DNA of 30,291 bases from an uncultured Collinsella sp. (GTDB taxonomy: Bacteria > Actinomycetota > Coriobacteriia > Coriobacteriales > Coriobacteriaceae): contig CABRFG010000022.1 in assembly GCA_902470095.1 (NCBI GenBank), positions 1 through 30,291 on the forward strand. The letters are read 5' to 3'. This document shows positions 1-8,268 of the stretch, piece after piece. The notes beneath the pieces were generated by a model. The model searched no databases. It had not been told where the DNA came from and worked only from the letters and a program-made list of their open reading frames with translations. Positions within the stretch are counted from its first letter, which is position 1; each line of letters starts with the position of its first letter. Both the position numbers and the translations under genes were made by a program.

Positions 1-610
1 GGTTAACCCGGAAGAGAATGGACGCGACCGGTCGAGGTCGGTCTACAGGCTCAATGGTGAACGGCATCCGCTTCAGGTAGACCGCGTCGTTGACGCCGGC
101 CCTGAGCGCTATCCTGCTGCCCATGACCTTCCTCAGTCGCATTAAGCTCGCTTCACGTTACTACACACGACGTCGGCGGGCCCCTTTCACGTGTCTATTG
201 CCACGCAAGAGCAAAGCTTCTGGCGGGAGAGCCACCACCTATTCGTTGCCTATGGAAACGTCGGTGCCGTTGACGCATGCCTCGTCTACACAGACAGCGT
301 TACGCAGCACAATCCGGTCCAAATGCCCGAATGCCATGACGAGCATGCGGTTCCGCCATTCGGAGTTGGTCTTGTTGTTGGCACCGCACAGCTCGGCCTA
401 GTACTCAACTGGGACGCGCGGCGCTTGGACGTGATGAAGAGCATCCAGACACGGGCGGCTTGCGGAGCGCACAAGGTCAATGCCCATTAGAGGGACGAAT
501 CTTCTCCCTCATGAGCGACAGGTCCTTTTGTCGACAGCCTCGCTGAACAACGGGAGCTCGTCGACGGAGAGACACGCCGCGAGCATCTCGAGGGGTTCGT
601 TCCTCTAATA
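1..610 (-). mobile_element. degenerate IS1595-like transposase remnant
   Basis: Read on the minus strand in shifting frames, fragments of one transposase appear in order. There is an N-terminal piece around 520-600 (EMLAACLSVDELPLFSEAV), then a helix with NNKTNSEWRNRMLVMAFGHL near 330-385, then a catalytic-core-like VCVDEACVNGTDVSIGNE near 245-300 that resembles the WIDExYVxDTD motif of ISXO2-like DDE transposases. A RQKLCSCVAIDT piece lies near 190-225 and a NDAVYLKRMPF piece near 65-95. In-frame stops and frame changes separate them, so no functional protein can be made. The element runs off the left edge, and I could not identify terminal inverted repeats. The family assignment rests on recalled motif resemblance. 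It lies just beyond the decaying distal end of the polysaccharide operon. Confidence 0.6.
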
Positions 611-713
611 TCCATCTGTTCCATTCACCCGAGTGTCCACCGAAGGAATTGTCGACTAATATAGATTTGGGTGAGCATTCGGGCATATTCTCTGTTTGGC
701 TGAGGAGCATAGC

Positions 714-739
714 ATTCGGGGGCCATGTGGACCCCGAAT
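714..739 (-). terminator. hairpin after the polysaccharide operon, possible terminator
   Basis: ATTCGGGG (714-721) pairs with CCCCGAAT (732-739) across a 10-nt loop. It sits about 35 nt beyond the last recognisable codon of the GT14 pseudogene, where an operon terminator would be expected. No clear T-tract follows on the minus strand, so it could equally be an IS-associated palindrome. Confidence 0.3.
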
Positions 740-773
740 CATAAACTGCTATTTATACTGTTAGAAAATAGAT

Positions 774-1675
774 CTATCCAGCCATTGCTTCAATAGCTTT
801 GACGATATCGCTATCGATTTCTGAATCGAATTTGCGCGCAAACATCATTCTAGAATTCCTGATGCGATCTAAGTCTGCGATTCCCAACACACGGGGTGAT
901 TCATCAACGCCCCAATCGATAAGCCGCATTATCGCATCATCGTTTTGATCGCCGGGAGTTCGGAAGTATCTAAATCTACTCCCCGCATTCCAAGCCTCGG
1001 TTTGCAGAAAGATTTCATCGCCGCACATAGAATCCCAGAAAACCGAGCGTATCGATGAGGCATTCTTGACAAGGTAACGAGCAAGGCCATCGGTGATTGA
1101 AAACCAGTTGTCACCTTTATCGGTTCCAAGTCTCTAACAGGTTTCCTAAAACACTGCAAAAGACTCGATAGAAGGCCATTCTTCTTTCGCAAGAAAACCT
1201 AAGATTTGCTTACGAAAGTGTTCCAGATAACATTCCCACCAATTCTTCTCCGATAGTCCCTGTTGTGGTTTCGAAGCGAATGTACTCTTTATTTCCACAA
1301 GAGTCAAAGAATGGGTGAATCTGGTCCTGACTTTTAATAGGAAGATCTTGACCGATTAAAAGGTGATATAGGAATAGTGTCCCTTTGAAACTGCAGAGTT
1401 GAGAAGGTTGAGTTCACAGGCGATTTGTGAATACCCGCCCCAAGTGACTCTGATACGAGGAACTAAAAAGATCCCCGCCTTACTGAAGGAGCCAACAAGC
1501 GACTTTCTTCCCATCCGCTTTTTGCATCCATATGGATGAAGATGTCGTTTCGTTCATCATCGAGAACTCTCATCAGGGTGTGAAGAACCTTATCGTCCTT
1601 ATGAGCCGTAACAAGGAAGGCGTGTTTGCTCCCAGTCGCATCGGAGCGAGTTGGCATTGGTATACAAACTTCCAT
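774..1675 (-). pseudogene. frameshifted GT14 (core-2/I-branching beta-1,6-GlcNAc transferase-like) glycosyltransferase
   Basis: An intact GT14-type protein can be pieced together across frames. The N-terminus has KHAFLVTAHKDDKVLHTLM and DDERNDIFIHMDAKS (about 1520-1625). This is followed in another frame by RVTWGGYSQIACELNLLNSA (about 1400-1465), in a third by LLIGQDLPIKSQDQIHPFFD (about 1310-1365), and finally by GDNWFSITDGLARYLV (about 1070-1115) and GDEIFLQTEAWNAGS (about 975-1020). At least three frame changes and internal stops break it. The likely original start is the ATG at 1675, five bases after the stop of the truncated acyltransferase. It would have been the last gene of the operon, adding a branch sugar to the repeat unit. 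The motif order and content make the family call reasonably secure. Sequencing or assembly error in this AT-richer stretch is an alternative explanation for the frameshifts. Confidence 0.7.
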
Positions 1676-1679
1676 ATGT

Positions 1680-2048
1680 CTACCACTCGCGAGGTTTATA
1701 CTCGCCTTCCTCGGCAACGATATAAGTTGAAGTTACTTGGTGAAAGATGGTCACATTTCGCCCTATGGTTGCTCCCCCCGCAATGACTATACCGTTGATG
1801 CCGTGCGCTGTGATATTGGGTGGCGCCAAAAAATTCTCGCATACGCATGAAGCATCGTCGCTCCATCCAGGCATGATATCCGCACAACTCCTGCGCATCT
1901 CGTGGTGAACATACAACGAATAATAAGTTTTGCGGATACCCCGGGCACTTCCGGTAAGAAGGGCGTGTCGCCTCCTCCAAAACTTATCGTCATCGTACCT
2001 TCCGAAAACCATATTTCTGAAGTCATGCCAAATCGCCTTTACGCCCAT
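1680..2048 (-). pseudogene. C-terminally truncated serine-acetyltransferase-like hexapeptide acyltransferase
   Basis: The ATG at 2048 overlaps the upstream SDR stop codon (TGATG) and has a GGGGG ribosome-binding run at good spacing. The ATG at 2054 sits too close to that run. The 122-residue product matches the N-terminal and first left-handed beta-helix part of CysE/EpsH-like O-acetyltransferases: an aromatic/basic N-terminus (IWHDFRNMVFGRY), then NITAHGINGIVIAGGATIG and RNVTIFHQVT. In that family the hexapeptide coil continues for several more turns after the QVTIG step. Here it stops about 16 residues after QVT in unrelated residues, so perhaps a third of the protein is missing. It may have O-acetylated the capsule but is probably inactive. 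The next (GT14) gene is also broken, which suggests a deletion at this junction. Confidence 0.65.
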
Positions 2049-3118
2049 CAGCATCCCCCGGGATTGTTGAGTGAGCGGAGAACACAAAGCGTTCTTGATA
2101 TGCCTTCGGAGATGCCCATGCGCGCAGACCAACCAAGTTCGTTACGTGCCTTGTTTCCATCCATCAGCGCAAGCGTGGCCTTAGAGTACCCTGCCGCTTC
2201 CTGAGCGTCAGGAAATTTGAATACAACTTTAACACCACTGGCTTTAGCTACTAGATTCGCAAGATCCTTCAACATTACATCGGATCCCCTATCTGCAAGG
2301 TTGTAGGCTTCCCCATCGATACCAAGGAGCAGTATATGAAGCAGACCAGACACGGCGTCTGCGACGTGCAAGTAGGAGAACTTCTGCGTCCCCTCGCTCT
2401 TGAGCACAACGTCCTCGCCTGCAAGCGAGCGATACAGGAACTGGGAGAGTGCCTTGGAATCATCGGGCAGTAGTGTGGGCCCGTAGACGCGCGCGATGCG
2501 CGCGATAACGGCCTCGACCCCCTTCTGCGAACGGTAAGCTTGACACATAGCCTCGCCCAGTCGTTTTGATTCGTTATAGCAGGCGCGAAGAGTGTTGCAG
2601 TCGATGTTCCCGCAGTACTTTTCATCATAACGTTCCACGTCACCGCGGTTCTGGCCATAAATCTCGACCGATGAGGCAAAGAGTAGCCTAGCACCGCATT
2701 CGGCTGAATAGCTGAGGAGATTCTGTAAGCCGTCCACGTTGGCTCGGATGGTGCCGATCGGATCGGTAGCGTACTGGCGCGGGTGAGTGGAGCTCGCTAG
2801 GTGCAAAACGTAGTCCGCGGGGGCGGCAGGGCTGTAACCTATCGCAGCAACGGAGCCCTCCTCAAACGAGAAGTGGTCTCGACCGAAGTACGGCAGTCTC
2901 GAGCGCGCTTTCTCGATGTTGCGCCCTAAAGCGATGACGCTACACCGCGCCCCATCAATGTCGTTCTTGCGCATCAGAACGTCGACGAGGAAGGTCCCGA
3001 TCATACCGGTCGCACCGGAGATGACGACCGTTTTATTCGCGAGCTTCTCCCATGGCAGGGGAAGCGAGCAAACTTTGTCAACGTCGGCGATATACTCTGG
3101 GCATTTGAGCCTATTCAT
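2048..3118 (-). CDS. NAD-dependent epimerase/dehydratase (extended SDR)
   Basis: About 356 residues with a Rossmann nucleotide-binding motif GATGMIG near the N-terminus (after KTVVIS), the SDR active-site serine region (LLFASSVEIYG) and a catalytic YNESK pair, so an NAD(P)-dependent sugar or polyol oxidoreductase is likely. The ATG at 3118 is preferred over the one at 3127 because the GGAGAGGG ribosome-binding sequence is about 9 nt from it. This start overlaps the end of the cytidylyltransferase gene by 8 bases, so the two are translationally coupled. With that cytidylyltransferase and LicD it probably makes or modifies the alcohol or sugar that is CDP-activated and transferred to the capsule. 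The exact substrate cannot be read from sequence. UDP-sugar epimerase, UDP-glucuronate decarboxylase-like and polyol-phosphate reductase roles are all possible. Confidence 0.85.
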   Translation of the reverse strand: MNRLKCPEYIADVDKVCSLPLPWEKLANKTVVISGATGMIGTFLVDVLMRKNDIDGARCSVIALGRNIEKARSRLPYFGRDHFSFEEGSVAAIGYSPAAPADYVLHLASSTHPRQYATDPIGTIRANVDGLQNLLSYSAECGARLLFASSVEIYGQNRGDVERYDEKYCGNIDCNTLRACYNESKRLGEAMCQAYRSQKGVEAVIARIARVYGPTLLPDDSKALSQFLYRSLAGEDVVLKSEGTQKFSYLHVADAVSGLLHILLLGIDGEAYNLADRGSDVMLKDLANLVAKASGVKVVFKFPDAQEAAGYSKATLALMDGNKARNELGWSARMGISEGISRTLCVLRSLNNPGGC

Positions 3119-3830
3119 CGCGGGCATCCCTCTCCGTCGCCCATGCGCGGAAGAACTCGAGGTTTTCCGGCGTGGTGAGCTTGATGTTGCGGTCCGACCC
3201 GACGGCGAAGTTGAGCCTCACGCCCAGCTGGACCATCATTGTGTTCGTGTAGTTGGAGCCGTCGATTCCGACACCTTTCTCAAAAGCCTCGTGATATTTG
3301 GAGTCGAGGAGCCCAAAGCGGTAGGCCTGCGGTGTAGACACACGACGAAGCGTCTCGCGGGGGATGTACTGCGTAGTGGTGGCGGAATCCTTCTTGTCCA
3401 CAAGGAAAATCTGCTCGTTGTAAGGCATGCTTGTGACGGCGTTGCCGCGCTCCTTAGCCACGCGGACGACGTCGGTGATAACCTCTGGGTCGAGCATGGG
3501 GCGCACGCCGTCGTGAACGATGCAAATGTCATCTTCGGCAAGCACACCCTCAAAGTTGTACACGCCGTTGCGGATAGACTCCTGACCAGAGGCACCGCCT
3601 TTGACTACCCACTTCAGCTTGTCAATTTTGTACTGCCTTGCATAGGCGCGTAAGACCTGCTCCCAGCCGGCTAGGCATACGACCTCAATGGCATCCACAA
3701 GCGGGTGCTCCTGAAAAGCCTCGAGCGTGTAGACGATGACGGGCTTCTCGCCAACATTGATGAACTGTTTGGGGATCTCTTGCCCCATACGCGAGCCTAC
3801 ACCGCCCGCGATGATGATTGCCACGTTCAT
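3111..3830 (-). CDS. IspD/TarI-family cytidylyltransferase
   Basis: A 239-residue protein with the classic CTP-binding N-terminus IIIAGGVGSRMG followed by PKQF, the VHDGVRPM motif and the TPQAYRF motif. These define 2-C-methyl-D-erythritol 4-phosphate cytidylyltransferases and their ribitol-5-phosphate relatives (TarI/Bcs1). Such enzymes transfer CMP from CTP onto a phosphorylated polyol. Its place between licD and an SDR in a capsule operon argues that it makes a CDP-polyol for surface polymer synthesis. On this view it would not be the housekeeping isoprenoid enzyme. The start is ATG at 3830, just 3 bases after the licD stop. It could still serve the MEP pathway if no other copy exists in the genome, so I give no gene symbol. 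Confidence 0.87.
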   Translation of the reverse strand: MNVAIIIAGGVGSRMGQEIPKQFINVGEKPVIVYTLEAFQEHPLVDAIEVVCLAGWEQVLRAYARQYKIDKLKWVVKGGASGQESIRNGVYNFEGVLAEDDICIVHDGVRPMLDPEVITDVVRVAKERGNAVTSMPYNEQIFLVDKKDSATTTQYIPRETLRRVSTPQAYRFGLLDSKYHEAFEKGVGIDGSNYTNTMMVQLGVRLNFAVGSDRNIKLTTPENLEFFRAWATERDARDE

Positions 3831-3833
3831 GAA

Positions 3834-4664
3834 TTATTTTCCTTCCCCGGAATTTACCTTCCATACCTTCATCCCATGAGTGACCCGCTGGTCCTCAGGC
3901 GGAAGCCGCATATAGTCGCCGTAGAGCCCCCTTAGGTACGCGTCCCAGTGCGGACACGCCTTGAAAGTACGACTCTCGAACTCCATATCGATCAAGTTGT
4001 CGAAGTCCTCGGTGGGAAAACCTGGCTTATCAGGCTTGTAGGGCCCCCAAACAACATCTCCCGCTTCATGCGTATCGCCAAACTGCAGGCCACGAGCCCT
4101 CTCCCCTAGCTCGGAATACTGCTTTTCCGCAGGAAACACCGCCCTATGAATCGGAAATAGGAAATGCTTTGCGACCTTTTTCAACGGATTTGAAGTAGAT
4201 GTTTTGATGTTTACGTATGACCGCAATGCCCTGAAAAATGTCTTTTCCTGAGCCGCCATTAGGGTCGCTTTCTCAGTATTTTCGTCAGGCATGGCATCGG
4301 CAGGAAAAATGTCGATCCAGAGAAACTCTTCGATCACCTCTTCGAAGTGCGGTTCCTGCGCCCTCCATGAGGGGTTGGTCAGTTTCATGAAGGGATAGAT
4401 GTACCCCTTGCGTCCGGGAATATTGGCAGTCAACCCAGCCGGCACCCACTCGGGATGTGATGCAAGTTCATCGAAATCAGGTCTGGGCATAATGACGTCG
4501 ATATCGTCATCCCAAGGAATGAATCCCCTGTGCCTCACGGCACCTAGAAGCGTGCCGCCATCAAGTGAATAGCGAAGCCCATGCTCGCTTGTCATCCTGT
4601 CAAAATCGACGAGCATAGCAAGCAACAGCTTTTGGATTTCCATTGTGGGAAGGTACTGCATCAT
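3834..4664 (-). CDS. LicD-family phosphotransferase
   Basis: A 276-residue protein with the LicD hallmarks: YSLDGGTLLGAVRHRGFIPW followed by a DDDIDV metal-binding motif and MPRPDFDE. LicD proteins transfer phosphocholine or another phospho-alcohol from a CDP-activated donor onto a glycan. They belong to the nucleotidyltransferase-fold superfamily and act at the cytoplasmic side of the membrane. The start overlaps the flippase stop (TAATG), with an AAGGAG ribosome-binding site inside the flippase end. The ATG at 4661 is an alternative with better spacing. The following gene encodes a CTP:alcohol-phosphate cytidylyltransferase, so the donor is probably made locally. No choline kinase or choline transporter is visible, so choline itself is not supported here. 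Confidence 0.9.
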   Translation of the reverse strand: MMQYLPTMEIQKLLLAMLVDFDRMTSEHGLRYSLDGGTLLGAVRHRGFIPWDDDIDVIMPRPDFDELASHPEWVPAGLTANIPGRKGYIYPFMKLTNPSWRAQEPHFEEVIEEFLWIDIFPADAMPDENTEKATLMAAQEKTFFRALRSYVNIKTSTSNPLKKVAKHFLFPIHRAVFPAEKQYSELGERARGLQFGDTHEAGDVVWGPYKPDKPGFPTEDFDNLIDMEFESRTFKACPHWDAYLRGLYGDYMRLPPEDQRVTHGMKVWKVNSGEGK

Positions 4665-5920
4665 TACTCCTTAGGACTCTTATGGAAGTCTGTCTCCGAC
4701 CGAGCCGCGCTCCAGAGCATGAAAACTCTTGCTAGCAGCAATAAGGCATCGCAAACCCAGCGGACAACACAGATAACATCAAGGGTTATCAACCCGGCAA
4801 GGTAAAGTGCCAGAAGCGAAACCACATTAACGATCCCGGTGAACAACGTCGAGACGGTCAGCTCCTTTACGCGCCCCATGGCGCCCAGAACCGGCCAGCC
4901 AATTAAAATTCCGTAAAAGGAGAAGATAAAGATCGGCGAGATCATCCACATGACATGGGCACCGCCAACGTACTCGGGTCCTCCGAGGACGAGCATGATA
5001 GGCTTGGAGAGAGCGCAATACGCAACGGTACCCAGGACGAGAGCAGGCAACGCAACAAGCGCCAACTTTCGTGCGAACCCGAAGTCTTTGTTCTTGATCA
5101 TATGGGGGTAAAGGCTGTTGGCAATAGGCGTGTAGAGCGACTGCACGGCGTTCACGGTCGTGAGCGTAAGCGACCAAAAGGCGATGTCCGTCTTGCTTGT
5201 GATCGCCAACCCGATAATCACCGTTGTGAAGCCAGAGAAAAGAGAGGAGCTGACGTTCGAAACGCAATAGATAGCGGAGACGCGTAGTTCCTCGAAGCTC
5301 TCCTTAAAGGTGGGCCTTGCTATACCGACGCCGAACATGCGCTTCTGGGCGCGATAGCTCCATGCGATGTCGAAGATCTCCGACAGTACGTCAGCCACGG
5401 CAACGAAGATAAGGTCCCCCGGCCCGCGTACGAGAAGGATCGTAAGCGCAACCTGCACCCCCTTGGATGCGAAATACCGGGTCGTCAAAGGCCCCATACG
5501 CTCATTTCCCTGAAAGATGAAGTCGGGCAGCACTGTGCGACCTGCCGTTGCAAAGAACGCCCAGATGACGTAGACCGTGTTCTCGGCCATAATGGAAATA
5601 AAGCGTGTTACGACCATGACACAGACGAAAAGGCCGCAGAGCAACATTAGGCGTGCGACCGTTATCGCCCCCACGAGGCGGGAGAGAGCTGCAGTGTCCC
5701 CCCTGAGATCAACTACCTTCTTGGTACCAGAGAGTGTAAAGCCGAAATCGGCGATGGTTTGGACCACGCCCATGAAGGAGAGAACATAGGCGTATACGGC
5801 ATAGCCCTCAGTCCCGAGGATGCGAGTAAGATAGGGAATAAGCAGCAGCGGAAAGAGATACTTGAGTATCTGAAGGCCATACTGCCAAAGCGTGTTCTTG
5901 TAGAATGTATTGTGCTTCAC
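4664..5920 (-). CDS. Wzx-type oligosaccharide flippase (MATE/MOP superfamily)
   Basis: About 418 residues, almost entirely alternating hydrophobic helices (roughly 12). The N-terminus is typical of polysaccharide flippases: NTLWQYGLQILKYLFPLL, then PYLTRILGTEGYAVYAYV. It would move the undecaprenyl-linked repeat unit across the membrane. I prefer a GTG start at 5920, because the GGAGG sequence directly abuts the ATG at 5929 but is about 8 nt from this GTG, and VKHNTFYKN matches the usual start of the family. The gene lies between the polymerase gene and licD, with its stop overlapping the licD start. The alternative ATG start adds only three residues. Confidence 0.88.
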   Translation of the reverse strand: MKHNTFYKNTLWQYGLQILKYLFPLLLIPYLTRILGTEGYAVYAYVLSFMGVVQTIADFGFTLSGTKKVVDLRGDTAALSRLVGAITVARLMLLCGLFVCVMVVTRFISIMAENTVYVIWAFFATAGRTVLPDFIFQGNERMGPLTTRYFASKGVQVALTILLVRGPGDLIFVAVADVLSEIFDIAWSYRAQKRMFGVGIARPTFKESFEELRVSAIYCVSNVSSSLFSGFTTVIIGLAITSKTDIAFWSLTLTTVNAVQSLYTPIANSLYPHMIKNKDFGFARKLALVALPALVLGTVAYCALSKPIMLVLGGPEYVGGAHVMWMISPIFIFSFYGILIGWPVLGAMGRVKELTVSTLFTGIVNVVSLLALYLAGLITLDVICVVRWVCDALLLLARVFMLWSAARSETDFHKSPKE

Positions 5921-5962
5921 CGACAGCATCCTCCATTCGGGACGAAGGAGGCGTAAGCCAAT

Positions 5963-7231
5963 CTATTGGAAGAGAATCGACGGATAGAAAATCGCATTTT
6001 TAGCAACTCCAATATAATTAAAGGAGGGGATAAAATTCCTCAACGCGATGAGGCAGACGAGAGCAGCGACGACAAATAAAGAAAGGTCCAAAAGAAGGGG
6101 CCATCGTTGCCGGGACAGCGCCTTTCTTTCCTCATTGTTGAGGCATAAAGTAGATCCAATAAGCAAGGGAATATAGATGAGCCTGTTCCCGACATTGACC
6201 AAGGTCGCCTCCATGGCGAAGACGCAGAAGCTCATTACGAGCATGACCGGAAACCGATAGTCATCCTGGCTCGTCAAGAACGTTCGCAAGAGAAGCGTCC
6301 CCAGAAGGACCATAGACAACACATGACCTGCAACAGCAAGGCTGTCCTTGGCTTGCTGTTGATCCCATCCGGTCCCCTCCTTATAAACGCTCGCTTTCCT
6401 AATCGCGTCCCCAATCAAAGGGAAGCCGTCGAGTGCATGCGATGTAATCAAGATAGTGGCGGCAGAAGCAACTGCTGCCAAGGCAAACGCACATATAAGA
6501 GCGCCGCTCTTTGGATTTTTAGCAATGAAAGGCTGGAGGATGAACAGGGCGAGCGCAACCACCATCGACGTGTGAATCCCGCACGCTAGCAGAATCAGAA
6601 ATAACGAGGGGATGGAGTCTCTAACGCCATAAGAACGACGGATATAGAATGCGGTCGCGCACAGAATGCAGCCCAAAGTCGACCTCATGTAGGCAATGAT
6701 GGCCTGCATATGAACAGCAAGAACGACGAAAATGAATAGCGTGAGAAAAGCTGTTGTATCAGTCCCCTCGCGAGCGCAGGCGTCCATTACCACCCAAGAG
6801 GTTAGGCCAAAACCCACAAAAGACCCGCTTACCTGCAGGAGAGAGAGATCACCGCTGTTCCCAACGAGCCAACACCAAACATTCCAAACAATAAGGCCAT
6901 CATGGTCGGCGTTTGAGCTGGACATCACAGATAGGAAGCTCTTGCCGGTATAAAACTGACACTCAGCCATCCACCGTGTCATGTCTACGGGGTGCCGATA
7001 CTCAATTCCCGAAACTACCAGGGCCATGGAAACCGCGATGCCAAAAGCGCACGACATCGCCATTTTCCTCGATGGTTTACCGGCGAACAGAACAGTCGAT
7101 AAGCAAAGCACCAACAAAGGCGAAACGAAGGCAGTCACAGCGAGAAGAACCGCGATGCCTAAGGGGTTGCCACCACCATCCGAAAGCCTCAATCTGTCTG
7201 CGTCCAGACCGGCCCCTGTCGTTTTCATCAT
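5963..7231 (-). CDS. EpsG/Wzy-like polysaccharide polymerase
   Basis: About 422 residues with many predicted transmembrane segments (roughly 10-12) and a polar periplasmic-type stretch, HPVDMTRWMAECQFYTGKSF, after the second or third helix. A short charged motif followed by an aromatic run at this place is typical of EpsG-family proteins, which polymerise repeat units in Wzy-dependent pathways. The start is the ATG at 7231. It overlaps the upstream glycosyltransferase stop by four bases and has an AAGGAGG ribosome-binding site 9 nt upstream. The longer reading frame to 7282 has no such support. Wzy proteins share little sequence, so the call rests on topology, the short motif and position between GT and flippase genes. 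An O-antigen-ligase-like or acyltransferase membrane protein is a less likely alternative. Confidence 0.75.
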   Translation of the reverse strand: MMKTTGAGLDADRLRLSDGGGNPLGIAVLLAVTAFVSPLLVLCLSTVLFAGKPSRKMAMSCAFGIAVSMALVVSGIEYRHPVDMTRWMAECQFYTGKSFLSVMSSSNADHDGLIVWNVWCWLVGNSGDLSLLQVSGSFVGFGLTSWVVMDACAREGTDTTAFLTLFIFVVLAVHMQAIIAYMRSTLGCILCATAFYIRRSYGVRDSIPSLFLILLACGIHTSMVVALALFILQPFIAKNPKSGALICAFALAAVASAATILITSHALDGFPLIGDAIRKASVYKEGTGWDQQQAKDSLAVAGHVLSMVLLGTLLLRTFLTSQDDYRFPVMLVMSFCVFAMEATLVNVGNRLIYIPLLIGSTLCLNNEERKALSRQRWPLLLDLSLFVVAALVCLIALRNFIPSFNYIGVAKNAIFYPSILFQ

Positions 7232-8244
7232 CGCGACATCCTCCTTGCAAGTGGGGTGGCCGCGCGGCATCCGAGAAGGCACCAGTAAGCAAGTAGATCC
7301 ATTTTCTTTTCCAGCAACACGAAGAAGATGCGTTGTTCAAACCTCAGGGAACGATATCGCCTGATAGCCTTTGCATACAAAGGCGTGTTCCTGAACTCCT
7401 GAAACTGACGTCGATACCACTTCGCGTCGACGTTCTTACGCATATCGTAGAACCCGTTAGAGAGATAACCAATAAGTGAGATTTCGGCAAAGCAGTATCC
7501 AGGCCATTTCGCATCCCACAAAACCGCCTGACGGTAGACCTTCTCTTTAACTAATGAATATTGCGTTGTCTGGCCTTCACGATAGCGAGAGGTGATGCTA
7601 TCCGCGTTCGCTCGATAGAAATAAAGGGGCTCTCGTATGCAGACTACACTGTTCGCGCTGTCGAGGATGAAAAGGCTCTGAAGTTGGTCTTCACCAAGCT
7701 GGAGCCTCCCATTCCCCGAACAACCACCGTCTCGATCTACACATGATCTCTTTGCAATCTTCAGGGTGATACTCGGTACCGCCCCAGATAAAAAGGAAGA
7801 GCGTATGAAATTGACATCTTCAGCCTCGTAGAAACGCTGGGTTCCGGGAACCCCGCCCGGAAGAATAGAGTCGAAGTCGATGGAGCCACTATTGCCGACA
7901 ATCACAACGTCGGCATCCGTGTCTTCGATTGCCTTGCTGACAGTCAGCAAGGCATGGGGTGCAAGTCCGTCGTCGCCGTCGACGTGCCAGAAATAGTCGC
8001 CATGAGCAGCCATGATTCCTGCACGGCGCGCTTGGAGCAACCCCTTGTTCTCCTGTCTGATTATCCGAACGGGAACATCCGCCTCCGAGGCAAAAAGCTC
8101 ATAGATAGCAGCGCTGCCGTCGGTCGAACCATCGTCGACAATGACGACCTCGTAGTCAGAGTAGTCCTGGCATGCGATGCTAGCCAAGCACTCGCCAAGG
8201 AAGTCCTCGACGTTGTATACGGGAACGATTACAGAAAATCTCAC
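7228..8244 (-). CDS. GT2 glycosyltransferase
   Basis: A 338-residue GT-A fold enzyme. The N-terminal nucleotide-sugar-binding part reads FSVIVPVYNVEDFLGECL with VVIVDDGSTDGS, and the metal-binding DxD motif is in YFWHVDGDDGLAP near residue 90. It would add one sugar to the lipid-linked repeat unit on the cytoplasmic face. The start is a GTG codon at 8244, with AAGG about 8 nt upstream. No in-frame ATG fits the conserved N-terminus. The C-terminal third is basic and aromatic and may touch the membrane. The donor sugar cannot be deduced. Confidence 0.9.
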   Translation of the reverse strand: MRFSVIVPVYNVEDFLGECLASIACQDYSDYEVVIVDDGSTDGSAAIYELFASEADVPVRIIRQENKGLLQARRAGIMAAHGDYFWHVDGDDGLAPHALLTVSKAIEDTDADVVIVGNSGSIDFDSILPGGVPGTQRFYEAEDVNFIRSSFLSGAVPSITLKIAKRSCVDRDGGCSGNGRLQLGEDQLQSLFILDSANSVVCIREPLYFYRANADSITSRYREGQTTQYSLVKEKVYRQAVLWDAKWPGYCFAEISLIGYLSNGFYDMRKNVDAKWYRRQFQEFRNTPLYAKAIRRYRSLRFEQRIFFVLLEKKMDLLAYWCLLGCRAATPLARRMSR

Positions 8245-8268
8245 CTTATCAACCTTTTTTCATGGGGC

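Noticed and set aside
90..490. Plus-strand frames of about 100 codons at the left edge
   Set aside because: The minus strand carries transposase fragments there; the plus frames have no family resemblance.
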